Shown: positions 47,228-56,300 of the stretch, one piece after another | Numbering within the stretch: the stretch's first letter is position 1 | Layout of the letters: each line of letters starts with the position of its first letter | NCBI GenBank assembly: GCA_907165275.2 | Contig: OU015653.1 | Location: forward strand, 3,440,001 to 3,504,000 | Source: Zygaena filipendulae | Taxonomy: Eukaryota > Arthropoda > Insecta > Lepidoptera > Zygaenidae | Direction: 5' to 3' | DNA: 64,000 nt | Notes under the pieces: generated by a model | Told to the model about the DNA's origin: nothing | What the model saw: the letters and a program-made list of their open reading frames with translations, nothing else | Databases searched by the model: none | Translations under genes and position numbers: made by a program

Positions 47228-47602
47228 GGGACTCCTCACTGCCTCAGCCACAAATTAACTAGACATTAGACCACAGAGTACAGACGATTAAGAGAATAGA
47301 CCAAAGACTAGTAACAAGACTGTGCACTGAAAATTTTTGATTGACTGAAACACTGAAACTCAAAAGAATAACTCTCAGAGAATAACTCAGAATAATAATA
47401 ATAATAATAACTACTGTTATTGTTCTGAGTACACGCGTGTTTTCGGTACGGCTTTCACTCGTCAACAACCTATGGATATGTCAAGCAGATATATGGATAT
47501 GCTATTATGCTATATCTTTTATTGGAAGGATATGTGACTTATCCAATCCTTGTCTGGACGCGGAAAACACAACACCGAAATTCGTGTAAAAGACTTGAAA
47601 TA

Positions 47603-47680
47603 CGTGCTGTATAATACGGGGCCGTACAATCCGGTGTCGCGCATTCCAGTGCTGTACATACCGGTGTCGCACAATATCGA
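47603..47680 (-). repeat. 15-bp minisatellite, copy 3
   Basis: Four to five units (GCATTCCAGTGCTGTAC, ACCGGTGTCGC) on the minus strand, followed by CATTCCTGAACCCTGG, the counterpart of the flank of copy 1. Confidence 0.75.
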
Positions 47681-48066
47681 CATGTAACGCATTCCTGAAC
47701 CCTGGCTAGTGGCTGGCTGGCTCCCTTTTTCAGCAAAGTGCAAAAAGCGAACTCAAATGTCTAAAACGTAGTGATGACCTTCTCTCTGGGTCTACTTAGT
47801 TTGTGAAGCGAACTGGGCACTGGCTTTCTGCAAAGAAAGAGACTAGACCTAAAACATAGTGATTACCTTCTCTCTGACTAGACCGTGACCTGTGCAATGT
47901 GCATCAATATATTATATTCAATATTGATCGACGTAGGTTTTAGATTTTGTGCTGTGCATTGTACAAGTAAAGATTAGTTGCCCACATTTTTAATGACTTA
48001 ATATTTAGATATATTATTAATATTATTAGGTAATAAGTGTTGTGAAGTAAAATCCTAAAGATTTAG

Positions 48067-49488
48067 ATGTCGAAATTAAAAGCAACTTATGTTGTAGTGG
48101 GAGGTGGCATCGCCGGTGTTACTGCTGTAGAAACATTAGCCATACTACATCCTGAAGAAACACTTGTCTTAATAACCGCCTCATCACTGGTTAAAAACGT
48201 AACCAATGTTAGTTTTTACTCTAAGTCTGTAATTAAATTTGATGTGAATGAAACTGAGGCAAGCTCTCTGCAAAGAATACATCCGAATCTAAAAATTGTT
48301 TATGATTCCTTAAGGCACATTGACACTTCTAATAAAACCGCTATAACGAATGGGAGTGTTGTTGTAAGTTATAATGTAATATGTATTTGCACTGGTGGAA
48401 TACCAAGATTAATTGCAGATTCAAAAAAATGCAAAAGAATACTGGGTATAAGAGACACAGATTCTGTGCTACAATTTCAAGAAAAACTTAGAACTGGTAG
48501 GAAAATGGTTGTAGTTGGCAATGGTGGTATTGCATCTGAAATTGTTCATGCCACTTCAGGTATACAAAAAATTTGGGTTATCAGAGATGACTATATATCT
48601 TCTACATTTATAGATCCAGGAGCAGCAGAGTTTTTCCAAAACATATTCAGAAATAAGTCATCTGATGACAGAACTAATAATACAATACTAAAAAGACATG
48701 TTTTTTCAGAGGAGGATACATTAGTATCAATAAATAGTAATATAAAATCTGCTGCTTTAGGACCTGATTGGTATCACAAGTTAGAAACAAAAAAAAGTAG
48801 TACTAATGAAAAAGAACTAGAAATTGTATACAAAGTGGAGATAAAATCCGTCAAAGAAGTCAGTGACAATAACTATCCTCTAGTGGTAGAACTTACAAAT
48901 GGTAAAGTTGTGGAATGTGATTTTGTAATATCTGCAACAGGTGTTGAGCCATCTGTGAACTTTACTTGGGATCAAGAGCCACAGACAGGCCCGGATGGTG
49001 GATTAGCTGTTAACGAATTCCAAGAGACAACAGTTAAAGACGTTTTTGCTGCTGGTGACGTTGCACACGCAGCATGGAAGACATCTCCTCACTGGTTCCA
49101 GCTGAGACTTTGGACACAAGCCCGACAGATGGCAGCCATGGCATCTAAAGCAATGTATGGCAGAATAACAGATGATGAAGTTCTACAAGACTTTTGTTTT
49201 GAACTTTTCTCACACTGTACCAGCCTTTTTGGGTACAGAGTAGTATTACTTGGAAATTATAATGGTCAGGGTTTGGGTCACGATTATGAGATACTTCTTC
49301 GTACAACTCCTCAACTTGAATATATAAAGTTTGTAATTCAAAATGGCAGATTACAGGGTGCAATATTGATAGGTGAAACAGATCTAGAAGAAATGTGCGA
49401 AAATTTAATACTGAATCAAATAGATTTAACACCTTTTGGTGATGATATTTTAAATCCAGATATAGACATCGAAGACTACTTTGATTAA
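48067..49488 (+). CDS. Pyroxd1: PYROXD1-type pyridine nucleotide-disulfide oxidoreductase (473 aa, intronless)
   Basis: FAD- and NAD(P)H-dependent flavoprotein of the class I oxidoreductase fold. Residues 9-30 hold the FAD dinucleotide motif (VVVGGGIAGVTAVETL), about 155-175 the second GxGxxG site for NAD(P)H (MVVVGNGGIASEIVHA), and ATGVEPS plus VFAAGDVAH are the usual FAD-contact signatures. There is no CxxC redox pair, as is normal for PYROXD1, so it does not act like thioredoxin reductase. The C-terminus has the PYROXD1-type domain (FELFSHCTSLFGYRVVLLG, LEYIKFVIQNGRLQGAILIG). Length is near the vertebrate 500 aa. PYROXD1 is linked to protection of the tRNA ligase RtcB from oxidation and to muscle disease. 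The gene has no intron here. AATAAA follows at 49533. Confidence 0.92.
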   Translation: MSKLKATYVVVGGGIAGVTAVETLAILHPEETLVLITASSLVKNVTNVSFYSKSVIKFDVNETEASSLQRIHPNLKIVYDSLRHIDTSNKTAITNGSVVVSYNVICICTGGIPRLIADSKKCKRILGIRDTDSVLQFQEKLRTGRKMVVVGNGGIASEIVHATSGIQKIWVIRDDYISSTFIDPGAAEFFQNIFRNKSSDDRTNNTILKRHVFSEEDTLVSINSNIKSAALGPDWYHKLETKKSSTNEKELEIVYKVEIKSVKEVSDNNYPLVVELTNGKVVECDFVISATGVEPSVNFTWDQEPQTGPDGGLAVNEFQETTVKDVFAAGDVAHAAWKTSPHWFQLRLWTQARQMAAMASKAMYGRITDDEVLQDFCFELFSHCTSLFGYRVVLLGNYNGQGLGHDYEILLRTTPQLEYIKFVIQNGRLQGAILIGETDLEEMCENLILNQIDLTPFGDDILNPDIDIEDYFD

Positions 49489-49532
49489 AGACTTCACAAT
49501 AATTGTTTTGATTGTATATAACTAGGAAGCAT

Positions 49533-49538
49533 AATAAA
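49533..49538 (+). terminator. Likely polyadenylation signal of the PYROXD1-type gene
   Basis: AATAAA 45 bases after the stop codon. Confidence 0.55.
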
Positions 49539-49639
49539 ATATTGCATGTTTTTAAACGACTATTTTTTGCTTAGTACCTAGTATTTGTTTTTACCTAGTA
49601 TTTTCCTATATTATTCACATAGGTAAAGGCAAAAGGATT

Positions 49640-50045
49640 TCTTAAAATTCAACCCCTAAGGGGTTGCAAAGTTTGTATGGAACAATTCCGCGGGAAATTT
49701 GAAATAATAGCGGGTGAAACCAAAGATTATATAACCACTACGGGTGAAACCGCGCGGGACAGCTAGTCTATACATATAACATTGAAGTGTCTGTTTGTAA
49801 TTACAAATTTACAGCTTTTCACTACATGCATAATATGAAAGTATATACGGTAGTCACGGTATTTACATAAAAAAATTATTTTTTTGAAAATTTTCTGTCT
49901 GTCTGTCTGTTCTGGCTAATCTCTGAAACGGCTGAACCGATTTTAACGGGACTTTCACTGGCAGATAGCTGATATCATAAGGAGTAACTTATATAAAAAA
50001 TAGTTCCGAACTCCGAAACTCACGCGGGTGAAACCGTTAAGATCA
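49640..50045 (+). repeat. Two Helitron-like fragments
   Basis: The first ends ACCGCGCGGGACAGCTAGTC near 49767, the second has CTGTCTGTCTGTTCTGGCTA and GAACTCCGAAACTCACGCGG to 50033. Confidence 0.5.
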
Positions 50046-50389
50046 TAGATAGGCAAACAACCCGGTTATTGGATATAAACCGGGCAGTTAAAGCAGGCAG
50101 GTATAAACCCGATAAAAGCATCGAGTTAAATTGAGCACAGGTATATACCCGATAAAAGCATGGCATTTTCGGGTTCAAACCCTAAAATGGCAGGCCTTTA
50201 TCGAGTTCATAGTTACCCAATATCAGCTATAAAAGCAAAGCAGCATAGCCGGGCAATGTTTAGTTCTTCAGTCCCTCGAATCCGGTCAACATTTATTAAT
50301 GTCTGATGTCTGACTTTTCCTGTCCTGTGTGGAGCAAAGATCATATCACTTTAGGAGCGTGAGGCATAAGACTTATTACTCATGATAAA

Positions 50390-51430
50390 ACGATACCACT
50401 GATATCGATACTTTTACTTTTTTACTTTCATTCTTCGTCTACGGTGCATAGGAAGAATATCACTTTCTCTTACGCTATACGCGAATGCCTCGTCTAGGTG
50501 TGCGTTCCGTGGATTTGGGCGCAGTTGTTCGGTTAAAATTTCACTCGTTTGAGTTGCAACCAAGCCACAGAACGATCGAGTTGTTTTTATAACCTTAAAA
50601 TATTTGAAATTTCAGGCGCCATTTGTTTTCTCGCAATTCACATTGCAAATAAGACTGTTTTACATCCAATTATAAAGTTTTTGTGATTACGACACCTCCC
50701 CTTTGTTCGAAAGAACTCCGATTGATTTCTTTTTCGACGAATCCGGTTTTTGGCGCAAACTTTGACACTTCTTAAACAATACATAGCTGTCAGAGTGAAA
50801 ATTAACCTGCTTTGGAGATGGTTGTTTGGTTGCTGCACTCTGAGCCACGGAACGGGTGAAACTACGCTCTGACAGTTGTCAGAGTAAAATTTCACCAAGC
50901 CACAGAACGGGTTCAGAGCGCGCTCGAGCGCGTTCGAGTGCATTCGCAGCATTTGTGCGAAGCCACGGAACGCACACTAGTTCATTCTCCGCAAGAGAGT
51001 ATTATTTTCTTTGATTCTCTGTCTACGTTCAGTATCGGTCGTGAAATATCGATACTTACACAGTATCGATAGAAAAGTATCGATACTTACTCATATCGAA
51101 TCGATCGATGTTTCATAGTGTTTGGAATAAATTAAATACTTAAAACAACGGCACAGAGAATTTTTTCTTTCTGGATTCGACAAACAAGTTTGCAAACTGC
51201 ACTAAATTAGGAAAAAGATAATACGATGAAAAATTCAATAAATATTCGCAATAAAGATAAAAAATAGTCTTCACAGCGTTTTATGTCCTAAAATGTAATC
51301 TAATCTACCTAATGGTATATCAATACGAATACTTTTGACCGATACCTACTTAATACGTAACGATACAAAAAGTACTCGGTATCAAAAAGAATGTATCGAG
51401 TAGTACCTGTATTTACTAGTATCGATGCGA
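50390..51430. repeat. Cluster of TATCGATA-type words
   Basis: ATATCGATAC, AATATCGATAC, AGTATCGATAG and relatives occur at about 50402, 51046, 51062, 51077 and 51415, with more in the THAP inverted repeat (52944, 54541, 54865). In flies TATCGATA is the DRE core motif. Here they may simply be part of a repeat. Confidence 0.5.
50497..50977. mobile_element. MITE with TGTGCGTTCCGTGG ends, about 480 bp
   Basis: TGTGCGTTCCGTGG at the left and its reverse complement CCACGGAACGCACA at the right; CTAG is present just outside both ends. The inside repeats AGCCACAGAACG and AGCCACGGAACG several times. No ORF. Confidence 0.65.
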
Positions 51431-51690
51431 CGCAATATTACGTTACGTTTTCGTTTTTTAGCTCTGTAAGCCCTGTAGAGTAGACGTGTAAAAGTAACAA
51501 AAAATAGCATGTATTTTTTCATGTATAGCAATAGCATGTATTCGTATTTGACAATCAGTACTCGTTACTATCGTATCCTTACGTTACTCGTTACTTTTGA
51601 TACCCGAGTATCAAACCGACCGACTTTTGATAACCGAGAGTTTGGAGTATGTCCGTAGTATGTCGCATATTGCGTACCATACGGTATAAC

Positions 51691-53137
51691 CAGAGAGAAG
51701 GTAATCACTACGCAATGCCTCTCCACCATGGACCAATTATTGGTTCATGGTACTAGATAGTCACAGTCTAACGCAACTAGGAACAAATTAAATTTTGTTC
51801 GTGTTTAGCACTCATTTTTTTTTAATTTTTTTTTCCATGGCATCAAAGATGGCCTCACATGCTATTTCAGTCTTTTGTCTCTGAATCTTTCTTACAATCT
51901 GTCATCTGTTTGTCATGGCGACGCATGTTGTTATTTGGGAAAATAATTGTGTGATTTTTAAAAATTTTGTGTGATTTACGCTTTGAAAAGTGCAGTGTGA
52001 CTATTAAAAACTATTTTCTTGTGATTGGGTAGTGAAATAGCACCGATTAGACGGTGTAGTACGTATGTAATTTGTAGAAAAAGATACAGTCGACAAAATT
52101 TAAATAAAAGGAAATTTATCACGAAATTTCCTATAGATGAAGACCGGTAAGTACAGCTTGAGTAAAGTAATAAAGTATTTCGTTCTCTTCAGCTATCAGC
52201 AAGACTAAAATAATACACTATCTTTTTGAAATGAGAAAAAATATTTGCATGTTTGTAAACCATAGTGATGTAAATCTTCACTATCGGTAAAGTGAGTCGA
52301 TAAACTTTAATGAATGATGCTGTTATAGTGAATATTTTGGAATATTTTTGTATAGCTGCTGCTGCGTATACTTTTTTCATTACTTACTGCAGTTTTCATT
52401 AAGTATTATGATCGTATTGTAATAAAGTGAACCTCGTCTTCTGTATAAAGAACTATATTATACTCTATCTTGTTTCTAAGTGTACTTGCATGATTGATAG
52501 ATATTTTAATTTCAGATGTCGACAATGGGTAAAAAATATTGGAAATGATGACTTAGCTTACATTCCAATCGAAAAACTTCACGATATAAAATATGTCTGT
52601 GGAGATGTAAGGAACGAATGTCAGAAGATAAACGAAAGTTTTTCGCTTTCGGAGGATATTTCTACCGATAATTTAAACAAGGCTCAACAAGGAGGCACTG
52701 CGAAGTAAATCATTTACTTTCCCAAATAGGTTATTTAATTTTGACATAAAATGTAAATGTAATTTTTAAAGAGAAAACAAATATCTATCTATCTAATAAC
52801 ATCATCATCATGACAAACTAAAATATTGGAATAATAATAAATAAATAAAAATAATAATTTATTGTTTCAATTTTACGACAAATGTTTTCCCCCGTTGTAG
52901 ATTTAATTCACCTGGTATGAAGCCCACGATGCTCTAATGATAATTTATCGATATCGATTTAATCAGGAACTACATGTGGCCATCCCTATTGTTCTCGTTA
53001 ATGTTGGTACCCATGAGTTATGAAGTATTTTGACATTTAAATTTTCGCTGTGTTGGTATTGCTGGGTCTGCTAAATGGATTCCAAAACCAAGTAAGGAAG
53101 TCCCGTCTCTTAAAACGTAGTGATTACCTTCTCTCTG
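51691..53137 (+). mobile_element. THAP-carrying element, left arm of a large inverted repeat
   Basis: Bounded by CAGAGAGAAGGTAATCACTA at 51691 and the reverse complement at the right end (GTGATTACCTTCTCTCTG to 53137). From 51764 to 53137 it pairs with 56050-54684 as a nearly identical inverted copy. The CA(GAG) ends and THAP domain suggest a P- or hAT-type element, but I find no 8-bp target duplication and no transposase catalytic part. Confidence 0.7.
52028..52708 (+). pseudogene. THAP-like zinc-finger fragment in left arm (2 exons)
   Basis: Exon 1 (about 52028-52146, donor GTAAGT) reads CSTYVICRKRYSR, then RKFITKFPIDEDR; exon 2 (52516-52708) reads CRQWVKNIGNDD, then YIPIEKLHDIKYVCGDVRNE. 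The FP, W and C spacing is that of THAP DNA-binding domains. It is degenerate: the Cys pair is C-x5-C, and the zinc-binding His after VCGD is Val. No start Met is in frame, and a stop follows 60 aa later, so it is only a decayed or truncated N-terminus. Confidence 0.6.
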
Positions 53138-53523
53138 GATAGTCACTAGTCAGGCAAACGTAGTGATTACCTTCTCTTTGTTTAGACATACGTCTAGACT
53201 CTAGTTAATTTGTGCTCTCTGGTCTCTGTCAGTGATACGGTTCGCTACAGCTCTAACCAGGTGTCAGGCTGTCGCAACTTCCATACTTCAGAAAAAATGT
53301 ATGGATTGTGTCCAAGTTGAAATGGTGGCATTCGGTCTTCTCGCTCTATAGACTATGGCAATGTCAGTCAGTACTCAGTCTTAGCGGTAAAAATTTTGGC
53401 GCCTGGTTCAATTGAAAGAAAAATTAATTGTTATTGTGTTATTATTTGTTAATTTCATAGTATTTCAGTGTTTTTTTTAGTTTAGTACGTTTGTTTTGTC
53501 TTGTAAGTGAACCATCGAATAAG

Positions 53524-53868
53524 ATGTCTTATAAAACGTGTGAATTTGCGGAGTAAAATCGAAGAATGAAAATGGTGTAAAAAGGACTTTTCTTTCAAGA
53601 TTTCCTCTTGATCCAGTCCGGTACGTAAATTTTATTCAATTTATAGTTGTTTTTATTCTTATTCAGTGCTTAAAATAACAAAAATAGTGTTTGGTAAATT
53701 TATTATGTGATTTGAAAGAATAGGTAAATAGTGCGGAAAATACATAAACAGATTTTTTTATAGATATCGATAAATCCATTATTTTTGTTTTAGGTGCAAG
53801 AGTTGGGTTAAGACTAAAAAGAATTGGCCTATTTACCAATCGAACAACTCCATCAAATAAAATAGAGC
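53524..53868 (+). pseudogene. Second, diverged THAP remnant in the spacer
   Basis: Exon 1 (53524 to about 53622, donor GTACGT) begins MSYKTCEF; one base is missing near 53545, after which the other frame reads CGVKSKNENG and then FLSRFPLDPVR. Exon 2 starts at 53795 after a TTTTAG acceptor and reads CKSWVKTKKNWPIYQ, then a stop. The implied Cys spacing is the normal C-x2-C. It is broken by the missing base and truncated. Confidence 0.55.
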
Positions 53869-54389
53869 AGTTGAATGCAGATCAAAATAAAATAGCACAA
53901 TTGAGTAAGAAAAAATAAGTCAAAGTCAATAAGTAAGTCTTTTTTATTCGTTCTGTTTTTACCGGGTGACCGTGTGATTATTCTTATAATAGTTTTAAAC
54001 TATGGGCAAAGTTGTATGTTTAAGTGTTCTCCCTGAGCTGGACACTTGATTTTTTGCAAGAAGCAGTTGCTTACTCAGGAGTCAGGGTACATAAAATTGC
54101 AGCTAGCCGATACTGGTAATGAACCTAGCGATTTGTTTATGCTACATTGTCATTCGATTTTATTTTCTTGAATTTAGAATTTTTTAATTTATTCCAGTAA
54201 TCGAGTGACCGGTTGACAAAAAGAAACCTTGGAAAACACCCACGCGCAGGAAGAAAAACCGTGACCCGTATTAGTCAAGTAGTCAACTTGACCATGTTCC
54301 ACAAGACGGTGTTTCAATAAATACAAAAAAATACCTTTTTCAAATAAATGTTGTGTCTCACTCCCAACCAGCTACTTTCTTTATTTGAG

Positions 54390-54489
54390 GCAGCTGAAAA
54401 AGGCACCAATGATGGCTTACATTAAGTTCAATATTAAATATACTTAACCGACAGCAATTAAGCCATCACTGGTGCTTTTTTCTGTAGCT
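54390..54489. repeat. Hairpin in the spacer
   Basis: GAAAAAGGCACCAATGATGG with neighbours pairs with CCATCACTGGTGCTTTTTTC; arms about 30 bp, loop about 35 bp. Confidence 0.7.
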
Positions 54490-54683
54490 ATAAAATAATA
54501 AAAATACTATGAAGAACCGTAGTAGTCCTGATTTTTTATCGATATCGATATGACGACCATTCGCTATAAGCAGAACAGCACTATTTGTGTGGGAATCGGC
54601 CATGATTGCTAGGGCAAAAATTTTGACAATTCGCGTCATTCCATTTCACAGTATGGGAGTCCCATATCTTAAAACGTAGTGAT

Positions 54684-56050
54684 CAGAGAGAAGGTAATCA
54701 CTACGTTTTAAGAGACGGGACTTCCTTACTTGGTTTTGGAATCCATTTAGCAGACCCAGCAATACCAACACAGCGAAAATTTAAATGTCAAAATACTTCA
54801 TAACTCATGGGTACCAACATTAACGAGAACAATAGGGATGGCCACATGTAGTTCCTGATTAAATCGATATCGATAAATTATCATTAGAGCATCGTGGGCT
54901 TCATACCAGGTGAATTAAATCTACAACGGGGGAAAACATTTGTCGTAAACTTGAAACAATAAATTATGATTTTTATTTATTTATTATTATTCCAATATTT
55001 TAGTTTGTCATGATGATGTTATTAGATAGATATTTATTTTCTCTTTAAAAATTACATTTACATTTTATGTCAAAATTAAATAACCTATTTGGGAAAGTAA
55101 ATGATTTACTTCGCAGTCCTTGTTGAGCCTTGTTTAAATTATCGGTAGAAATATCCTCCGAAAGCGAAAAACTTTCGTTTATCTTCCGACATTCGTTCCT
55201 TACATCTCCACAGACATATTTTATATCGTGAAGTTTTTCGATTGGAATGTAAGCTAAGTCATCATTTCCAATATTTTTTACCCATTGTCGACATCTGAAA
55301 TTAAAATATCTATCAATCATGCAAGTACACTTAGAAACAAGATAGAGTATAATATAGTTCTTTATACAGAAGACGAGGTTCACTTTATTACAATACGATC
55401 ATAATACTTAATGAAAACTGCAGTAAGTAATGAAAAAAGTATACGCAGCAGCAGCTATACAAAAATATTCCAAAATATTCACTATAACAGCATCATTCAT
55501 TAAAGTTTATCGACTCACTTTATCGATAGTGAAGATTTACATCACTATGGTTTACAAACATGCAAATATTTTTTCTCATTTCAAAATGATAGTGTATTAT
55601 TTTAGTCTTGCTGATAGCTGAAGAGAACAAAATACTTTATTATTTTACTCAAGCTGTACTTACCGGTCTTCATCTATAGGAAATTTCGTGATAAATTTCC
55701 TTTTATTTAAATTTTGTCGACTCTATCTTTTTCTACAAATTACATAAGTACGTACTACACCGTCTAATCGGTGCTATTTCACTACCCAATCACAAGAAAA
55801 TAGTTTTTAATAGTCACACTGCACTTTTCAAAGCGTAAATCACACAAAATTTTTAAAAATCACACAATTATTTTCCCAAATAACAACATGCGTCGCCATG
55901 ACAAACAGATGACAGATTGTAAGAAAGATTCAGAGACAAAAGACTGAAATAGCATGTGAGGCCATCTTTGATGCCATGAAAAAAAAAATAAAAAAGAAAT
56001 GAGTGCTAAATACGAACAAAATTTAATTTGTTCCTAGTTGCGTTAGACTG
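54684..56050 (-). mobile_element. THAP-carrying element, right arm of the inverted repeat
   Basis: Inverted copy of 51764-53137. It starts CAGAGAGAAGGTAATCACTA; the far end is decayed (GGTAGTGATTATATGATC). Small insertions and substitutions distinguish it from the left arm, for example four extra bases before the THAP exon and four missing near the C-terminal stop, so it is not a simple assembly mirror. Confidence 0.7.
55045..55785 (-). pseudogene. THAP-like zinc-finger fragment in right arm
   Basis: Same two exons as in the left arm: exon 1 about 55785-55664 and exon 2 from 55294. Four extra bases break the exon 1 frame. Exon 2 ends in a different tail (GLRSKSFTFPN..) because bases are missing near the stop. 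Confidence 0.55.
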
Positions 56051-56300
56051 GTAGTGATTATATGATCTTTGCCAGGTGTGTTCTGTGGCTCTAACGTACT
56101 GGTTATAATTAATTAGTTATTAATAATTTGTTGTGTGTGTTATGTTCTACATTTGTTTCGTTGACGGGTAATACCTATTTGCGGTCTTTTGTTGTGGTAT
56201 CTAGTGGTCTTGAACTCTTGAGCGATATTTAGTTTGAGTTTACTGTTTAGTGATTAAGTTACAACAAAGCACGAAACGGCGTAATACACCACTAGGCACA

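Larger units (their letters stand above)
46231..48066. promoter_or_regulatory. Intergenic region between snz and the PYROXD1-type gene
   Basis: The two genes diverge from this 1.8 kb stretch, so both promoters should lie here. It holds minisatellite copies 2 and 3, a GC-rich palindrome-like run near 46820-46870 (GAGCGAGCGTAGCGAGC), a TAA/ATA microsatellite near 47400 and two copies of a THAP-element end motif at 47762-47790 and 47851-47877. No core promoter element is clear. Confidence 0.45.
53138..54683. other. Spacer of the large inverted repeat
   Basis: About 1.55 kb. It carries another end motif at 53155-53180, a different THAP remnant (53524-53870), a hairpin (54390-54489) and AT-rich filler. 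It looks like a third, more diverged element of the same kind cut by the others. Confidence 0.5.

Noticed and set aside
49145..49432. 95-aa minus-strand frame inside the PYROXD1-type gene
   Set aside because: Antisense shadow of a well supported coding sequence.
51691..56050. That the THAP inverted repeat is merely an assembly mirror
   Set aside because: The arms differ by several indels and substitutions and by their outer ends, which a pure mirror error would not give; long reads would still be needed for proof.
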